DNA from: Streptomyces lavendulae subsp. lavendulae
GTDB taxonomy: Bacteria; Actinomycetota; Actinomycetes; Streptomycetales; Streptomycetaceae
Assembly: GCF_002803845.1 (NCBI RefSeq)
Contig: NZ_CP024985.1
Coordinates: forward strand, 4,588,001-4,652,000
DNA length: 64,000 nt
Reading direction: 5' to 3'
Shown here piece by piece: positions 15,629 through 24,821 of this stretch (within the stretch, counting starts at the first letter, position 1; every line of letters begins with the position of its first letter). The notes beneath the pieces are model-generated. The model saw only the letters and a list, made by a program, of their open reading frames with translations, did no database searches and was not told the origin of the DNA. The position numbers and the translations under genes are program-made.

Positions 15629-17199
15629 ACCGACAACTGGCGGGCACCGGTGCGCTGCTCCGGCTGGCCCTGCGCCGCGACCGCGTGATGATGCCGGTGT
15701 GGGTGCTCGTCACCGGCCTGCTGGTGGCGAGCATGCCCGGTTCACTCGAAAAGGTGTACGGCACCGCCGCCGAACGTGCCGAGCTCGCCTCCTCGATGAA
15801 CGCCAACGGCTCCATGCGCGCCCTGTACGGGCCGGTCTTCGGCGACTCCCTGGGCGCGCTGACCTCCTGGCGCATGGGCGTCTACGGCGCCGTCCTCGCC
15901 GCCGTGATGAGCCTGATCATCGTCATCCGGCACACCCGCGAGGAGGAGGAGACGGGCCGCCAGGAAATGCTCTCCGCCGCCATGGTGGGCCGCCGGGCCC
16001 CGCTGACCGCGGCGCTGCTCGCCGCCCTCGTCGCCAACGCGTGCGTGGTCCTGATCGTCGTGGGCGGACTCGCGGGGCAGGGCGGGCCCGGCGCCCTCGC
16101 GCTCGGCCTGGCCATCGGCGGCGCCGGTCTGCTGTTCGCGGGGATCGCGGCCGTCGCCGCCCAGCTCACCGAGAGCGCCCGGGCGGCCAAAGGGCTCACC
16201 TCCGCGGTCCTCGGCGCCGCCTTCGTGCTGAAGGCCGCCGGCGACGCCGGTACGCCGGCGGGCGCGTGCGCCCTGACCTGGATCTCCCCGCTCGGCTGGC
16301 TGGAGAACGCCCGCGCCTTCGCCGGCGAACGCTGGTGGGTGCTCCTCCTGCTCGTCGCCGGGGTGGCGCTCGCGACGGGGGCCGCGTACCTGCTGTCGGG
16401 CCGCCGGGACCTGGGCATGGGCTTCCTGCCCGCCCGTCCCGGACCGGCCGAGGGCCGGCTCGGTACGGCCGGGGCGCTGGCCTGGCGGCTCCAGCGCGGC
16501 AGCCTCGTCGGCTGGGGCGCGGCCTTCCTGGTCGCCGGGCTCGTCTTCGGCGGCATGGCGGACGGCGCCGCCGACGTGGTCGGCGGCAACGAGAAGACCC
16601 GTCGGATCATCGAGCGGATGGGCGGGCAGAGCGGGCTCACCGACGCCTTCCTCGCCGCGATGGCCGGACTGTTCGGCATGATCGCCGCGCTCTACGTGGT
16701 CTCCTCCGTACTGCGCCTGAGCGGCGAGGAGAGCGCGCAGCGCGCCGAACCGCTGCTCTCGAACGCCGTCGGGCGGCTGCGCTGGGCCGGTGGTCACCTC
16801 GCCGTCGCGTTCGGCGGCTCGGCCGTGATCCTGCTGCTGGCCGGGCTCGGACTGGGCATCGGGCACGGCCGGGACCTGGGTACGACCGTGGGCGCCAGCC
16901 TCGCGCAGCTCCCGGCGGTGTGGCTGCTCGGGGCCCTGGCGGCCCTGCTGTACGGCGCGCTCCCGAAGTACGCGGTCGCCGGCTGGGCCGTCGCCGGAGT
17001 CGCCCTGGCCCTCGGCTGGATCGGCCCGGCGCTCGACCTCCCGCAGTCGGTCATGAACGTCTCGCCCTTCACCCACCTGCCCAAGCTCCCCGGGCCGGAG
17101 GCCCTCGACTGGGCCCCGCTGCTGACCCTGACCGTCCTCGCGGCGGCGCTGGTCGCGGCCGGACTGGGCGCGCTGCGGCGCCGGGACCTGGTGGCGTAG
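15625..17199 (+). CDS. ABC-2-type transporter permease
   Basis: A 524-residue membrane protein with about twelve hydrophobic segments in two similar halves, for example VMMPVWVLVTGLLVASM near the N-terminus and LLTLTVLAAALVAAGLGALR at the end. This resembles the Streptomyces family annotated as exporters of polyketide antibiotics. It is translationally coupled to the ATPase gene and should form the pore of the same exporter. The substrate is unknown; the divergent GbsR-like regulator suggests inducible efflux. Confidence 0.88.
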   Translation: MNRQLAGTGALLRLALRRDRVMMPVWVLVTGLLVASMPGSLEKVYGTAAERAELASSMNANGSMRALYGPVFGDSLGALTSWRMGVYGAVLAAVMSLIIVIRHTREEEETGRQEMLSAAMVGRRAPLTAALLAALVANACVVLIVVGGLAGQGGPGALALGLAIGGAGLLFAGIAAVAAQLTESARAAKGLTSAVLGAAFVLKAAGDAGTPAGACALTWISPLGWLENARAFAGERWWVLLLLVAGVALATGAAYLLSGRRDLGMGFLPARPGPAEGRLGTAGALAWRLQRGSLVGWGAAFLVAGLVFGGMADGAADVVGGNEKTRRIIERMGGQSGLTDAFLAAMAGLFGMIAALYVVSSVLRLSGEESAQRAEPLLSNAVGRLRWAGGHLAVAFGGSAVILLLAGLGLGIGHGRDLGTTVGASLAQLPAVWLLGALAALLYGALPKYAVAGWAVAGVALALGWIGPALDLPQSVMNVSPFTHLPKLPGPEALDWAPLLTLTVLAAALVAAGLGALRRRDLVA

Positions 17200-17215
17200 C
17201 GGCGGGCGCAGACGT

Positions 17216-17254
17216 CGACAGGAGCCCGGGGCCATGGGCCCCGGGCTCCTGTCG
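17216..17254. terminator. Very strong bidirectional terminator
   Basis: Two perfectly complementary 18-base arms enclose a three-base ATG loop. The right arm ends one base before the stop codon of the convergent P450 gene. It separates the ABC operon from the P450 gene in both directions. Confidence 0.8.
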
Positions 17255-18472
17255 TCAGAACTCCACGAGCAGTTCGCGCAGGCCCCGGATGACGTAGCCG
17301 TCCCCCCACCGCGGCTCTTCGACCAGGCGCAACGGCGGGAGCGCCGGGTCCAGCAGGGCGCCGAAGGAGGCCGCGAGCTCCAGCCGGGCCAGGGGCGCCC
17401 CCAGGCAGTAGTGGATCCCGGCGCCGAAGGTCAGGTGCGGGTTGTCGGTGCGGGAGAGGTCCAGCACGTCGGGGTTCTCGAAGCGGGCCGGATCCCGGTT
17501 CGCGGAACCGAACAGAAGTGCGATTTCGGAGCCGCGGGGGATCGGGACGTCCCCGATCAGGATGTCGTCGAGCACCCAGCGCTCGAACATCTGGAGCGGC
17601 GTGTCGTAACGCATGAGTTCATCCACAGCTGTGGACAACTTTTCGGGATCCGCGGTTTCCGGGTCCGCGCGCAGCCACGCGAGCTGCTCGGGATTGCGGA
17701 ACAGGGCCCACCAGCCGTTCACCGTCGTGTTGACGGTCGCCTCGTGTCCGGCGTTCAGCAGAAGGACGCAGGTGGAGATCATCTCCTGCTCGCTGAGCCG
17801 GCCCTCCTCATCGTGGGCGGCGATCAGACCGGAGATCAAATCCGCGCCGGGCCGCTTGCGCCGCTCACCGATCAACTCCCGCAGGTACGCGCTGAACTCC
17901 ACGCTCGCAGTCACCGCGCGCCGGGCCGTCTCCGGGTCCGGCCGGAGCTCGAACATCCCGCAGATGTCCGCCGACCAGGGCCGCAACAGCCCCCGGTCCG
18001 CCTCCGGGACACCCAGCAGCTCCGCGATCACCGCCACCGGCAGCGGTTCGGCGACAGCGGTCAGCAGGTCCCCGCCCCCCTCCCGGCGCAGCCCGTCCGC
18101 CAACTCCCGGGCCAGCCGCTCCACCGAGGGCGCGAGCCGTTCGACGGTGCGCGGGGTGAAGGCCTTCGCCACCAGCCGCCGCACCCGCGCGTGTGCGGGA
18201 TCCTCCAGATCCAGCAGGCCGTTCCCGTTGAGCACGTGGAAGGGCTCGTGTTCCGGCGGCGGCGCCTGCCGCCCGAACTCCTCGTGGCTGAAGCGGTGCA
18301 GATAGGTCCGCCCCAGCCGCCGGTCCCGCAACAGGGCGCTCACATCGGCGTAGTGCGGCACCAGCCACTGACCGGTCGCCTGCGACCACACGGCCCGCCC
18401 CTGCTCCCGCAGCTCCCGGTAGGCGGGGTACGGATCGGCGACGAACTCGGCATCCCACGGATCAAAGCCCAT
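17255..18472 (-). CDS. Cytochrome P450
   Basis: A 405-residue soluble bacterial P450. The haem-binding loop FGAGIHYCLG carries the cysteine ligand, the ExxR motif is ELMR, and the I-helix motif is AGHEAT (241-246). The usual acid-alcohol threonine is alanine (A245), as in the erythromycin hydroxylase EryF, so proton delivery may rely on the substrate. No ferredoxin gene is adjacent. A TAGTCT six bases upstream of the ATG suggests a leaderless transcript, although GCGGGG could serve as a weak ribosome site. The substrate is unknown. Confidence 0.93.
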   Translation of the reverse strand: MGFDPWDAEFVADPYPAYRELREQGRAVWSQATGQWLVPHYADVSALLRDRRLGRTYLHRFSHEEFGRQAPPPEHEPFHVLNGNGLLDLEDPAHARVRRLVAKAFTPRTVERLAPSVERLARELADGLRREGGGDLLTAVAEPLPVAVIAELLGVPEADRGLLRPWSADICGMFELRPDPETARRAVTASVEFSAYLRELIGERRKRPGADLISGLIAAHDEEGRLSEQEMISTCVLLLNAGHEATVNTTVNGWWALFRNPEQLAWLRADPETADPEKLSTAVDELMRYDTPLQMFERWVLDDILIGDVPIPRGSEIALLFGSANRDPARFENPDVLDLSRTDNPHLTFGAGIHYCLGAPLARLELAASFGALLDPALPPLRLVEEPRWGDGYVIRGLRELLVEF

Positions 18473-18478
18473 CCCCGC

Positions 18479-18484
18479 AGACTA
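18479..18484 (-). promoter_or_regulatory. -10 element for a leaderless P450 message
   Basis: Minus-strand TAGTCT fits TANNNT and lies six bases before the ATG at 18472. No clear -35 box. Confidence 0.4.
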
Positions 18485-18547
18485 GCCCCGCCCCACCAAG
18501 ATCCCCCGAACCCGCCCCGTCCCGGAACCAGCCCGCCAGGGCCTTCG

Positions 18548-19207
18548 CTAAGCCGGTGTCACCAGCCGTGTCTCGTAGGCGAACACCGCCGCCTGCGTCC
18601 GGTCCCGCAGGCCCAGTTTCACCAGGATCCGGCTCACGTGCGTCTTGATCGTGGACTCCGCGACCACCAGCCGGTCCGCTATCTCCCCGTTGGACAGTCC
18701 CTGCGCGATCAGCACCAGCACCTCCGTCTCCCGCTCCGTCAGCTCCGCCACCCCCACCGGATCGACGGTCCGCGGAGTCTGCGCCAGCTTCGAGAACTCC
18801 ACGATCAGCCGCTTCGTCACCGAAGGGGCCAGCAGCGCCTCCCCGGCCGCCACCACCCGCACCCCTTCCGCCAGCTGACGGGCCGACGCGTCCTTCAACA
18901 GGAACCCCGAAGCCCCCGCCCGCAGCGCCTGGTACACGTACTCGTCGAGGTCGAAGGTCGTCAGGACCAGCACCTTCGCGTCCGCGTCGGCCGCCACGAT
19001 CTGCCGGGTGGCCTCCAGGCCGTTCATCTCGGGCATCCGGATGTCCATCAGCACCACGTCCGGCCGCAGGGCCGCCACCTGCGCGATGGCCTGCCGGCCG
19101 TCGACGGCCTCGCCGACGACCTCGATGCCCTCCATCGCGTTCAGCAGGACGGAGAAGCCCTCGCGGACCATCATCTGGTCGTCGACGATCAGCACTCTGA
19201 TCGTCAT
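18548..19207 (-). CDS. NarL/LuxR-type response regulator (system A)
   Basis: A 219-residue response regulator. The receiver domain (VLIVDDQMMVREGF, phosphoacceptor in DVVLMDIRMPEMNG, conserved lysine in FLLKDAS) occupies residues 1-125, and a LuxR helix-turn-helix (LTERETEVLVLIAQGLSNGEIADRL) about 150-210. It overlaps its kinase gene by 4 bases. It is strikingly similar to the response regulator at 20621-21292, including the LGLRDRTQAAVFAYET C-terminus, so the two systems are recent paralogues. Confidence 0.93.
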   Translation of the reverse strand: MTIRVLIVDDQMMVREGFSVLLNAMEGIEVVGEAVDGRQAIAQVAALRPDVVLMDIRMPEMNGLEATRQIVAADADAKVLVLTTFDLDEYVYQALRAGASGFLLKDASARQLAEGVRVVAAGEALLAPSVTKRLIVEFSKLAQTPRTVDPVGVAELTERETEVLVLIAQGLSNGEIADRLVVAESTIKTHVSRILVKLGLRDRTQAAVFAYETRLVTPA

Positions 19208-20532
19208 GCCGGGTCCTCCTCCGGCTGCGGTCGGCTGCGCACCGGTATGAACACCGCCACCTCGTACCCGCCCGAAGGGCTCTCCCCGGCCGTCATCTCG
19301 CCTTCCAGCATGGCCACCCGCTCCCGCATCCCGGTGATCCCGTGCCCGGCCCCCGGCGAAGGCGGCACGTCCCCGACGGCCGGGCCGTTGACGACCCGTA
19401 TCCCCAGACCGCCCAGCACGTACGACACCTCGACCTCCGCCGCCGATCCCGGCGCGTGCCGCAGGCTGTTGCTCAGGGCCTCCTGGATGATCCGGTATGC
19501 CGACAGCTCCACTCCCTGCGGCAGTTCGCGCACCGCACCCGTGACGGTCTTCTCCACGCTCAGCCCGGCCTCCCGCACATTGGTGAGCAGCCCGTCCAGC
19601 GAGGCCAGCGTCGGCTGCGGGGTGTCGGGCGCCTCGTAGTCCGCGGACCGCACCACACCCAGCACCCGGCGCAGCTCCGTGAGGGCCGCCACCGCGTTCT
19701 CCCGGATGGTGACGAACGCCGCCTCAAGCTCCGGCGGCGGGTTCTTCACCCGGTACGGGGCCGCCTCCGCCTGGATCGCCACCACCGACATGTGGTGCGC
19801 GACCACGTCGTGCAGCTCCCGCGCGATGGTCGTCCGCTCCTCCAGCAGCGTCCGCCGGTCCCGCTCGAAGGCCGTCACCTCCAGCACGGCCGTGACCTCC
19901 TGCCTCGCCTCCCGGCGGGTGTTGCGCACCGTCACCAGCAGCAGCCCCACGGCCGAGGCGAAGGCCATCGGCGCGATGCTGCCCGCACGATCCGCGCCGA
20001 ACAGGATCTGCAGGGCCGTCCCGAACAGCACGGTGATGACCCACATCCAGCCGGACACCCGGGGCTTGGTCCGCAGTCCGACGAAGACCATCACGGCGAG
20101 GTAGGCGACGAAGGTGCCCGGGGACCAGGGCCAGGTGAAGATCCGGTCCTGCAGCACCGAGAGCACGACCGTGGCCGCCAGCGCCGCCCAGAAGGCCCCC
20201 ATGGGCCGTACCAGGGTCATCAGCACCGGCGCCGCGGCGACCAGTCCCGCCAGGGTGAGCGGGGCCGGCGACATGCCGACCGTCCCAGTGGTACTCGCCA
20301 GCAGGACCACGAAGAACGCCGTCACCACCACCGCCGCGTGCGGCAGATAGGCGGCCCGGTACCGTATCCGCTCCGGCAGGCGGCGGACGATCGGCCCGTC
20401 GGTCCGCATCGGGGCCAGCGGACGGTAGGCGAAGGCATCCGTGAGCATGTCGTCACGCAGGCTCTGCATCAAGCCCGAGGCCAGCCTCAGTTCGGGCGGT
20501 CGGGGAGTGGCCCCCGTGGTCGTCTGGGTCAT
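19204..20532 (-). CDS. Sensor histidine kinase, HisKA_3 type (system A)
   Basis: About 442 residues. A cluster of hydrophobic membrane segments (about residues 50-170) precedes the dimerisation/phosphoacceptor helix with ELHDVVAHHMSVV and a C-terminal HATPase domain ending near GHGITGMRERVAMLEG. It should phosphorylate the overlapping response regulator. The sensed signal is probably in or at the membrane, since there is no large extracellular loop. The ATG at 20532 is supported by a TACGGT six bases upstream, suggesting an independent leaderless start despite the upstream paralogous pair. Confidence 0.9.
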   Translation of the reverse strand: MTQTTTGATPRPPELRLASGLMQSLRDDMLTDAFAYRPLAPMRTDGPIVRRLPERIRYRAAYLPHAAVVVTAFFVVLLASTTGTVGMSPAPLTLAGLVAAAPVLMTLVRPMGAFWAALAATVVLSVLQDRIFTWPWSPGTFVAYLAVMVFVGLRTKPRVSGWMWVITVLFGTALQILFGADRAGSIAPMAFASAVGLLLVTVRNTRREARQEVTAVLEVTAFERDRRTLLEERTTIARELHDVVAHHMSVVAIQAEAAPYRVKNPPPELEAAFVTIRENAVAALTELRRVLGVVRSADYEAPDTPQPTLASLDGLLTNVREAGLSVEKTVTGAVRELPQGVELSAYRIIQEALSNSLRHAPGSAAEVEVSYVLGGLGIRVVNGPAVGDVPPSPGAGHGITGMRERVAMLEGEMTAGESPSGGYEVAVFIPVRSRPQPEEDPA

Positions 20533-20538
20533 GCTCAA

Positions 20539-20544
20539 ACCGTA
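20539..20544 (-). promoter_or_regulatory. -10 element for a leaderless kinase message
   Basis: Minus-strand TACGGT lies six bases before the ATG at 20532, in the 88-base gap between the two two-component systems. Confidence 0.4.
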
Positions 20545-20620
20545 GGCCGCGTCCCCCGTGGTCCGCGTCGGCGCCGAAGGGGATTTCCGGGGGTCCCCCG
20601 CAAGTACTACGCGGCCCTCC

Positions 20621-21292
20621 TCAGTAGCCCGCCGGACGGACCAGACCCGTCTCGTACGCGAACACCGCGGCCTGCGTCCGGTCACGCAGACCCAGCTTCA
20701 CCAGGATCCGGCTCACATGGGTCTTCACCGTCTGCTCGGCCACGGTCAGATGCCCGGCGATCTCCGCGTTGGACAGCCCCTGGGCGATCAGCGACAGCAC
20801 CTCCGTCTCCCGCTCCGTCAGCTCGTCGATCCGAGCCCTGGACGGCGCCCGCGGGGCCCCCATCCGGGAGAACTCGGTGATCAGCCGCTTCGTGATGTTC
20901 GGCGACAGCAGGGCCTCGCCGGCGGCCACGACCCGCACCGCCTCTGCGAGCTGGTCCGCCGAGGCGTCCTTCAGCAGGAAGCCGGAGGCGCCCGCGCGCA
21001 GCGCCTCGTACACGTACTCGTCGAGGTCGAAGGTGGTCAGCACCAGCACCTTCACCGTCGACTCCGGCACACCGGTGATGATCGAGGTGGCCTCGATGCC
21101 GCCCATGCCGGGCATGCGGATGTCCATCAGCACCACGTCCGGCCCCAGTTCGGCGACCTTCGCCACCGCGTCGGCGCCGTCCACGGCCTGCCCGACCACC
21201 TCTATGTCGGGCTGCGCGTTCAGGAGGACGGTGAAGCCCTGCCGGACCATCATCTGGTCGTCGGCGATCATCACCTTGATCGGAGTGCTCAT
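20621..21292 (-). CDS. NarL/LuxR-type response regulator (system B)
   Basis: A 223-residue response regulator with the same layout as system A: VMIADDQMMVRQGF, DVVLMDIRMPGMGG as phosphorylation site, and a LuxR domain with LTERETEVLSLIAQGLSNAEIAGHL. It overlaps the kinase gene at its start by 4 bases. The near-identical recognition helix region (EQTVKTHVSRILVKLGLRD versus ESTIKTHVSRILVKLGLRD) suggests similar DNA targets for both regulators. Confidence 0.93.
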   Translation of the reverse strand: MSTPIKVMIADDQMMVRQGFTVLLNAQPDIEVVGQAVDGADAVAKVAELGPDVVLMDIRMPGMGGIEATSIITGVPESTVKVLVLTTFDLDEYVYEALRAGASGFLLKDASADQLAEAVRVVAAGEALLSPNITKRLITEFSRMGAPRAPSRARIDELTERETEVLSLIAQGLSNAEIAGHLTVAEQTVKTHVSRILVKLGLRDRTQAAVFAYETGLVRPAGY

Positions 21293-22608
21293 GCGTCCTT
21301 CTTCGTCTCGGAGGAGCCGCCCGGCGGGTCCATGGGCAGGACCGCGCTCACCTCGTATCCGCCACCGGGACGAGGCCCGGCGGCCAGCTCGCCCCCCAGC
21401 ATGCCCGCCCGTTCCCGCATGCCGAGCAGCCCGTGCCCGGCACCGACCGACGGCGGGGCGGCCCGCGAGGGCGCCGAGTTCGAGACGCACAGGTGCAGTT
21501 CGCGCGGCCCGTAGGCGATCCCGACCTCGACCCGCGAACCGGGGGCGTGCCGAAGGCAGTTGCTCAGCGCCTCCTGGACGATCCGGTACGCGGTCAGCTC
21601 GACTCCCGGCGCCAGCGGCCGCCGTATCCCCGCCACCTCGGTGACGACGTCCAGCCCGGCCCCCCGCACGTTGTCCACGAGGCCGTCCAGCTCCGCGAGG
21701 GTGGGCTGCGGATGCTGCGGCGCCGCGGGATCACCGGGCTGCTCGGACCGCAGCACCCCCAGGACCCGGCGCAGCTCCGTCAGGGCCTCCAGGGCGTTCT
21801 CCCGGATCCCGGCGAGGTTCTCCTTCAACTCCTCGGACGGGTTCTCCACCAGGTGCGGGGCGACCTGGGCCTGGATGGAGATCACCGACATGTGATGGGC
21901 CACCACGTCGTGCAGCTCGCGGGCGATCCGGCTGCGTTCCTCCAGCAGGGTCCGCCGGGCCCGTTCCTCCTCGGTCAGGGTCTCCTGGACGACGAGCTGC
22001 CCCCGGGCCAGCCGCACCGCGCGCAGCGAGTACCCCAGGAGTCCCACGATGCCGAAGACCAGGCTGGACGTGAAGAAGCTGGTGGTGCTGTGCTCCGGTT
22101 TGGCGAGCAGCTCGGCCGCCGCCGAGAGGCCGACGGGGACGGTGACGACCGCGACGGTGGTCCGCGGCGGCACGCGCAGGGCGGCCAGCAGGATCAAGGG
22201 GGCGAGGGCGAAGAACCCGGCGGGCATCCAGGGCCAGGACTGGCCCTGCCCCACCTCGGAGTGGATCGTCCAGGCGATCAGGCCCGCCGCGAGCAGGCCC
22301 AGCCACCAGGCGGCGATCGGGCGTGACAGCGCCACCGCGACGGGCACCCCGGACATGAGGGCCAGCACCAGCGAGGGCCCGCCGGTGACGTGGTAGTGCG
22401 ACAGCTGCTCGTTGGTGAGGAAGCAGAAGAGCACGGCCAGGTAGAGCACCACCGCGTGCGGCAGCCGGGCCAGCCACCGGGGCCTGGACATCCGAGGGAG
22501 CGGATCCCGCCGCAGGGTCAACAGCTCATCGACCACAAGGCTTTTGGCGAGGAGGGCGGTGTCCGCCCGGGGCGCGTGCTGTTCGGTCACGCGGATCAGC
22601 CTAAACAC
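21289..22608 (-). CDS. Sensor histidine kinase, HisKA_3 type (system B)
   Basis: A 439-residue kinase paralogous to that of system A: membrane segments at about 45-175, phosphoacceptor ELHDVVAHHMSVIS and HATPase with GHGLLGMRERAGMLGG. GTG at 22608 is chosen because AGGAGG lies six bases before it; an in-frame GTG at 22590 has no such site. The start overlaps the acyltransferase gene by 8 bases, so its synthesis is coupled to that enzyme. Confidence 0.9.
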   Translation of the reverse strand: MFRLIRVTEQHAPRADTALLAKSLVVDELLTLRRDPLPRMSRPRWLARLPHAVVLYLAVLFCFLTNEQLSHYHVTGGPSLVLALMSGVPVAVALSRPIAAWWLGLLAAGLIAWTIHSEVGQGQSWPWMPAGFFALAPLILLAALRVPPRTTVAVVTVPVGLSAAAELLAKPEHSTTSFFTSSLVFGIVGLLGYSLRAVRLARGQLVVQETLTEEERARRTLLEERSRIARELHDVVAHHMSVISIQAQVAPHLVENPSEELKENLAGIRENALEALTELRRVLGVLRSEQPGDPAAPQHPQPTLAELDGLVDNVRGAGLDVVTEVAGIRRPLAPGVELTAYRIVQEALSNCLRHAPGSRVEVGIAYGPRELHLCVSNSAPSRAAPPSVGAGHGLLGMRERAGMLGGELAAGPRPGGGYEVSAVLPMDPPGGSSETKKDA

Positions 22609-23809
22609 GGCCGACCTCCTCCAAGCGGGCCGTCCCGGGCACCCGGACCCGCGGTGCCGCCGAGATCACGGCCGTGCGCGGGGTGCGGGCGGCCCGGGGC
22701 TGCTCGTGGACGCGGAAGGCGGACCAGCAGACGGTCAGGGCGGCCGCGAACACCGGCAGCCACAGCAGCCGCGCGACGATCCAGCCGGCCGAGCCGGGCG
22801 CGGTGTGCAGCCCGGGCAGTTCGGTGGAGAACAGCAGACCGACAGCGGTCACGGACATCATCGCGGTCTGGTGCCACAGGAAGACGGTCATCGCGGACAG
22901 GTTCAGCAGTGCCACCTTCGCCCAGGTCCGGGGCCGTTCCATGACCCGGGCCAGCGGTCCGCGCACCAGCAGGGCCAGCCCGCACTGGGCCAGGCCGAAG
23001 GCGACGGCGGCCAGGGTCGGCGGGTTCAGGTTCGACACGGCAGCCCCCGGGACCCCCACCATGGAGGCCGGGTACCCGCCCCAGAGGATCAGCGCGGCGG
23101 TGGCGGCCGCACCCCCGGCCAGCAGGAACAGCGACTGCCGGCGCCGGGAGAACGCGCCCCGGGACCAGGCCGCGCCCAGGGTGAAGGGGACGAGCCAGCC
23201 CGCGGCGACATTGACCCAGCCGATCCACTCCGGGCCGCCGAGGCCGAACCGCCACACGTCCACCCCGGCCACCACGGCCAGCGGCCACAGCGGACTGATC
23301 CGGGCGACGAGCGGGGTCGCCGCGGTGAGCGCCGCGAACACCAGCAGGAACCACAGGGGCGACCACACCAGCTTGAGCAGCGTGCGCACGGTCTCCGGCT
23401 CGGCGCCGCCCACCAGCAGCCCTCCCGCCACGACGGCCCACAGCGTCAGCACCGCGGCCACCGGCCGGAACAGCCGCCCGAGGCGCTGCCCGACCCAGGC
23501 GCCGTACGAGACCCCGCGGGCCCTCGCCGCGGCGTGGCCCTGGTCGGCGACATGGCCGCCGACCAGGAAGAACACGGCCAGGGTCTGGAACACCCAGGAC
23601 ACCGGGGCCAGCCAGGGCATGGCGGCCAGCGGGCTCGCCCCGTGCAGGCTGCCGTCGGTGACGGTCAGGGCGGTGACCAGCCAGTGGCCCAGCACCACCC
23701 CGAGGATCGCGAAGGCCCGCAGGGCGTCCACGGACCGGTCCCGGTGGGCCGGGGTCGCGCTGTCGACGCGGTCCGCGAGGGCGGACCAGCGGGTGCGGAG
23801 CTCACGCAT
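22601..23809 (-). CDS. Acyltransferase 3-family membrane protein
   Basis: About 402 residues with roughly ten membrane helices. The N-terminal RSVDALRAFAILGVVLGH carries the RxxxxxRaxaix-H pattern of OafA/acyltransferase 3 proteins, which transfer acyl groups to surface polymers or small molecules. A second motif FFLVGGH lies near residue 80. It overlaps both neighbours by 8 bases, placing it in one operon with an exported hydrolase and the system B two-component genes. An envelope modification role under control of these regulators is plausible. Confidence 0.85.
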   Translation of the reverse strand: MRELRTRWSALADRVDSATPAHRDRSVDALRAFAILGVVLGHWLVTALTVTDGSLHGASPLAAMPWLAPVSWVFQTLAVFFLVGGHVADQGHAAARARGVSYGAWVGQRLGRLFRPVAAVLTLWAVVAGGLLVGGAEPETVRTLLKLVWSPLWFLLVFAALTAATPLVARISPLWPLAVVAGVDVWRFGLGGPEWIGWVNVAAGWLVPFTLGAAWSRGAFSRRRQSLFLLAGGAAATAALILWGGYPASMVGVPGAAVSNLNPPTLAAVAFGLAQCGLALLVRGPLARVMERPRTWAKVALLNLSAMTVFLWHQTAMMSVTAVGLLFSTELPGLHTAPGSAGWIVARLLWLPVFAAALTVCWSAFRVHEQPRAARTPRTAVISAAPRVRVPGTARLEEVGRV

Positions 23810-24821
23810 GCGAGGCCTCCCGGCGGACGGAGGGGACGGCGGGGCCGGGGCCGGTGAGGTCATCGGAGCCGGAGCCGGAGCCGGAGCCGGTCGCGCCGAT
23901 GACGATGCGGGCCAGGCTCTCCAGGGACTCCGTGCCGGGCCTGAGGTAGTCGCTGTGTCCGGCGGAGCCCGCGGCGAAGCGCCGGGCACCGAAGGCGGGA
24001 TCCACCGGGTCGGTACCGAAGCCGAGACCCGCGAAGCGGACATGGGGCACCCCGCTGATCCAGTCCTCGCTGCCCCGGCCGGCCCACACCCGGGCCCCGG
24101 TCGGCATCCGGCCGGCGGACGGGATCCCCGTGCCGGGACTCCCGTAGAGGACGACATCGCTCACGCGGGGTCCCGTCCGCGTCCGGGCGCAGACCACCGA
24201 GCCGTACGAGTGGCACAGCAGCGAGATCCGGGCGTCGGCGCCGGTCATCTCCCCCAACCGGTCCAGGAACGGCCCCAGCTCGGCGGCGGCCTCCTCGGCG
24301 CGGGCGGCCGTCAGGACCGTGGTGCTGACCGTCCCCGGGGTGTCGTACCCCAGCCACGCGATCACCGCGGAGCGCGGATGCTCCCGCTGGAGCCGCTGCT
24401 GGAGTGAGCGCGCACCGTCACGGAAGCGCTGATAGGTGTCCAGCGTCGTGTCCGAGCCGGGCACCAGGACGGCGATCCGGTCGGCGGTGCCCAGATCGCC
24501 CAGCACCTCTATGGCGCGCCCCTTGCCTCTGCCGTCGAAGGTCAGGAACTGCGCTCCGCCCGCCTGCCCCGGGGCGGCGGCAGCCATCGTCCGCAGCTTC
24601 TCGGCGCGGCCGGTCCGCCCCGCGTCCCCGGCCATGCGCGAGGCCTCTCCCATCACGGCGAGGTTCGCCGCGTACCGGCTCTGCGCCGTCGCGGACGCGG
24701 CGAAGGCCGCCGGGGCGGGCGCGGGAACCTTCGGCGAGGCGGCCGCGGACACGGGGACCACGACGGCCGTGGCGACGAGGCCGGCCAGCAGAGTGCGGCG
24801 GATGCGGCTGCCCATGGTCAT
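23802..24821 (-). CDS. Exported alpha/beta hydrolase (DUF1023-like)
   Basis: About 339 residues with a signal peptide (MTMGSRIRRT and a hydrophobic stretch ending in AAASPKVPAPAP). The globular part resembles the actinobacterial DUF1023 hydrolases: a strand with IAVLVPGSDTTLDTY, the nucleophile elbow CHSYGS, and YGSPGTG. A Gly-Ser run (GSGSGS) near the C-terminus comes from GCCGGA-type repeats at 23868-23893. ATG at 24821 has a GAAGGA site. It is first in an operon with the acyltransferase and system B; its substrate is unknown. Confidence 0.8.
   Translation of the reverse strand: MTMGSRIRRTLLAGLVATAVVVPVSAAASPKVPAPAPAAFAASATAQSRYAANLAVMGEASRMAGDAGRTGRAEKLRTMAAAAPGQAGGAQFLTFDGRGKGRAIEVLGDLGTADRIAVLVPGSDTTLDTYQRFRDGARSLQQRLQREHPRSAVIAWLGYDTPGTVSTTVLTAARAEEAAAELGPFLDRLGEMTGADARISLLCHSYGSVVCARTRTGPRVSDVVLYGSPGTGIPSAGRMPTGARVWAGRGSEDWISGVPHVRFAGLGFGTDPVDPAFGARRFAAGSAGHSDYLRPGTESLESLARIVIGATGSGSGSGSDDLTGPGPAVPSVRREASHA

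Noticed and set aside
23868..23893. GGAGCC tandem tract as a phase-variable locus
   Set aside because: It encodes an in-frame Gly-Ser linker near the hydrolase C-terminus. Length change by six bases keeps the frame, so on/off switching is not expected.
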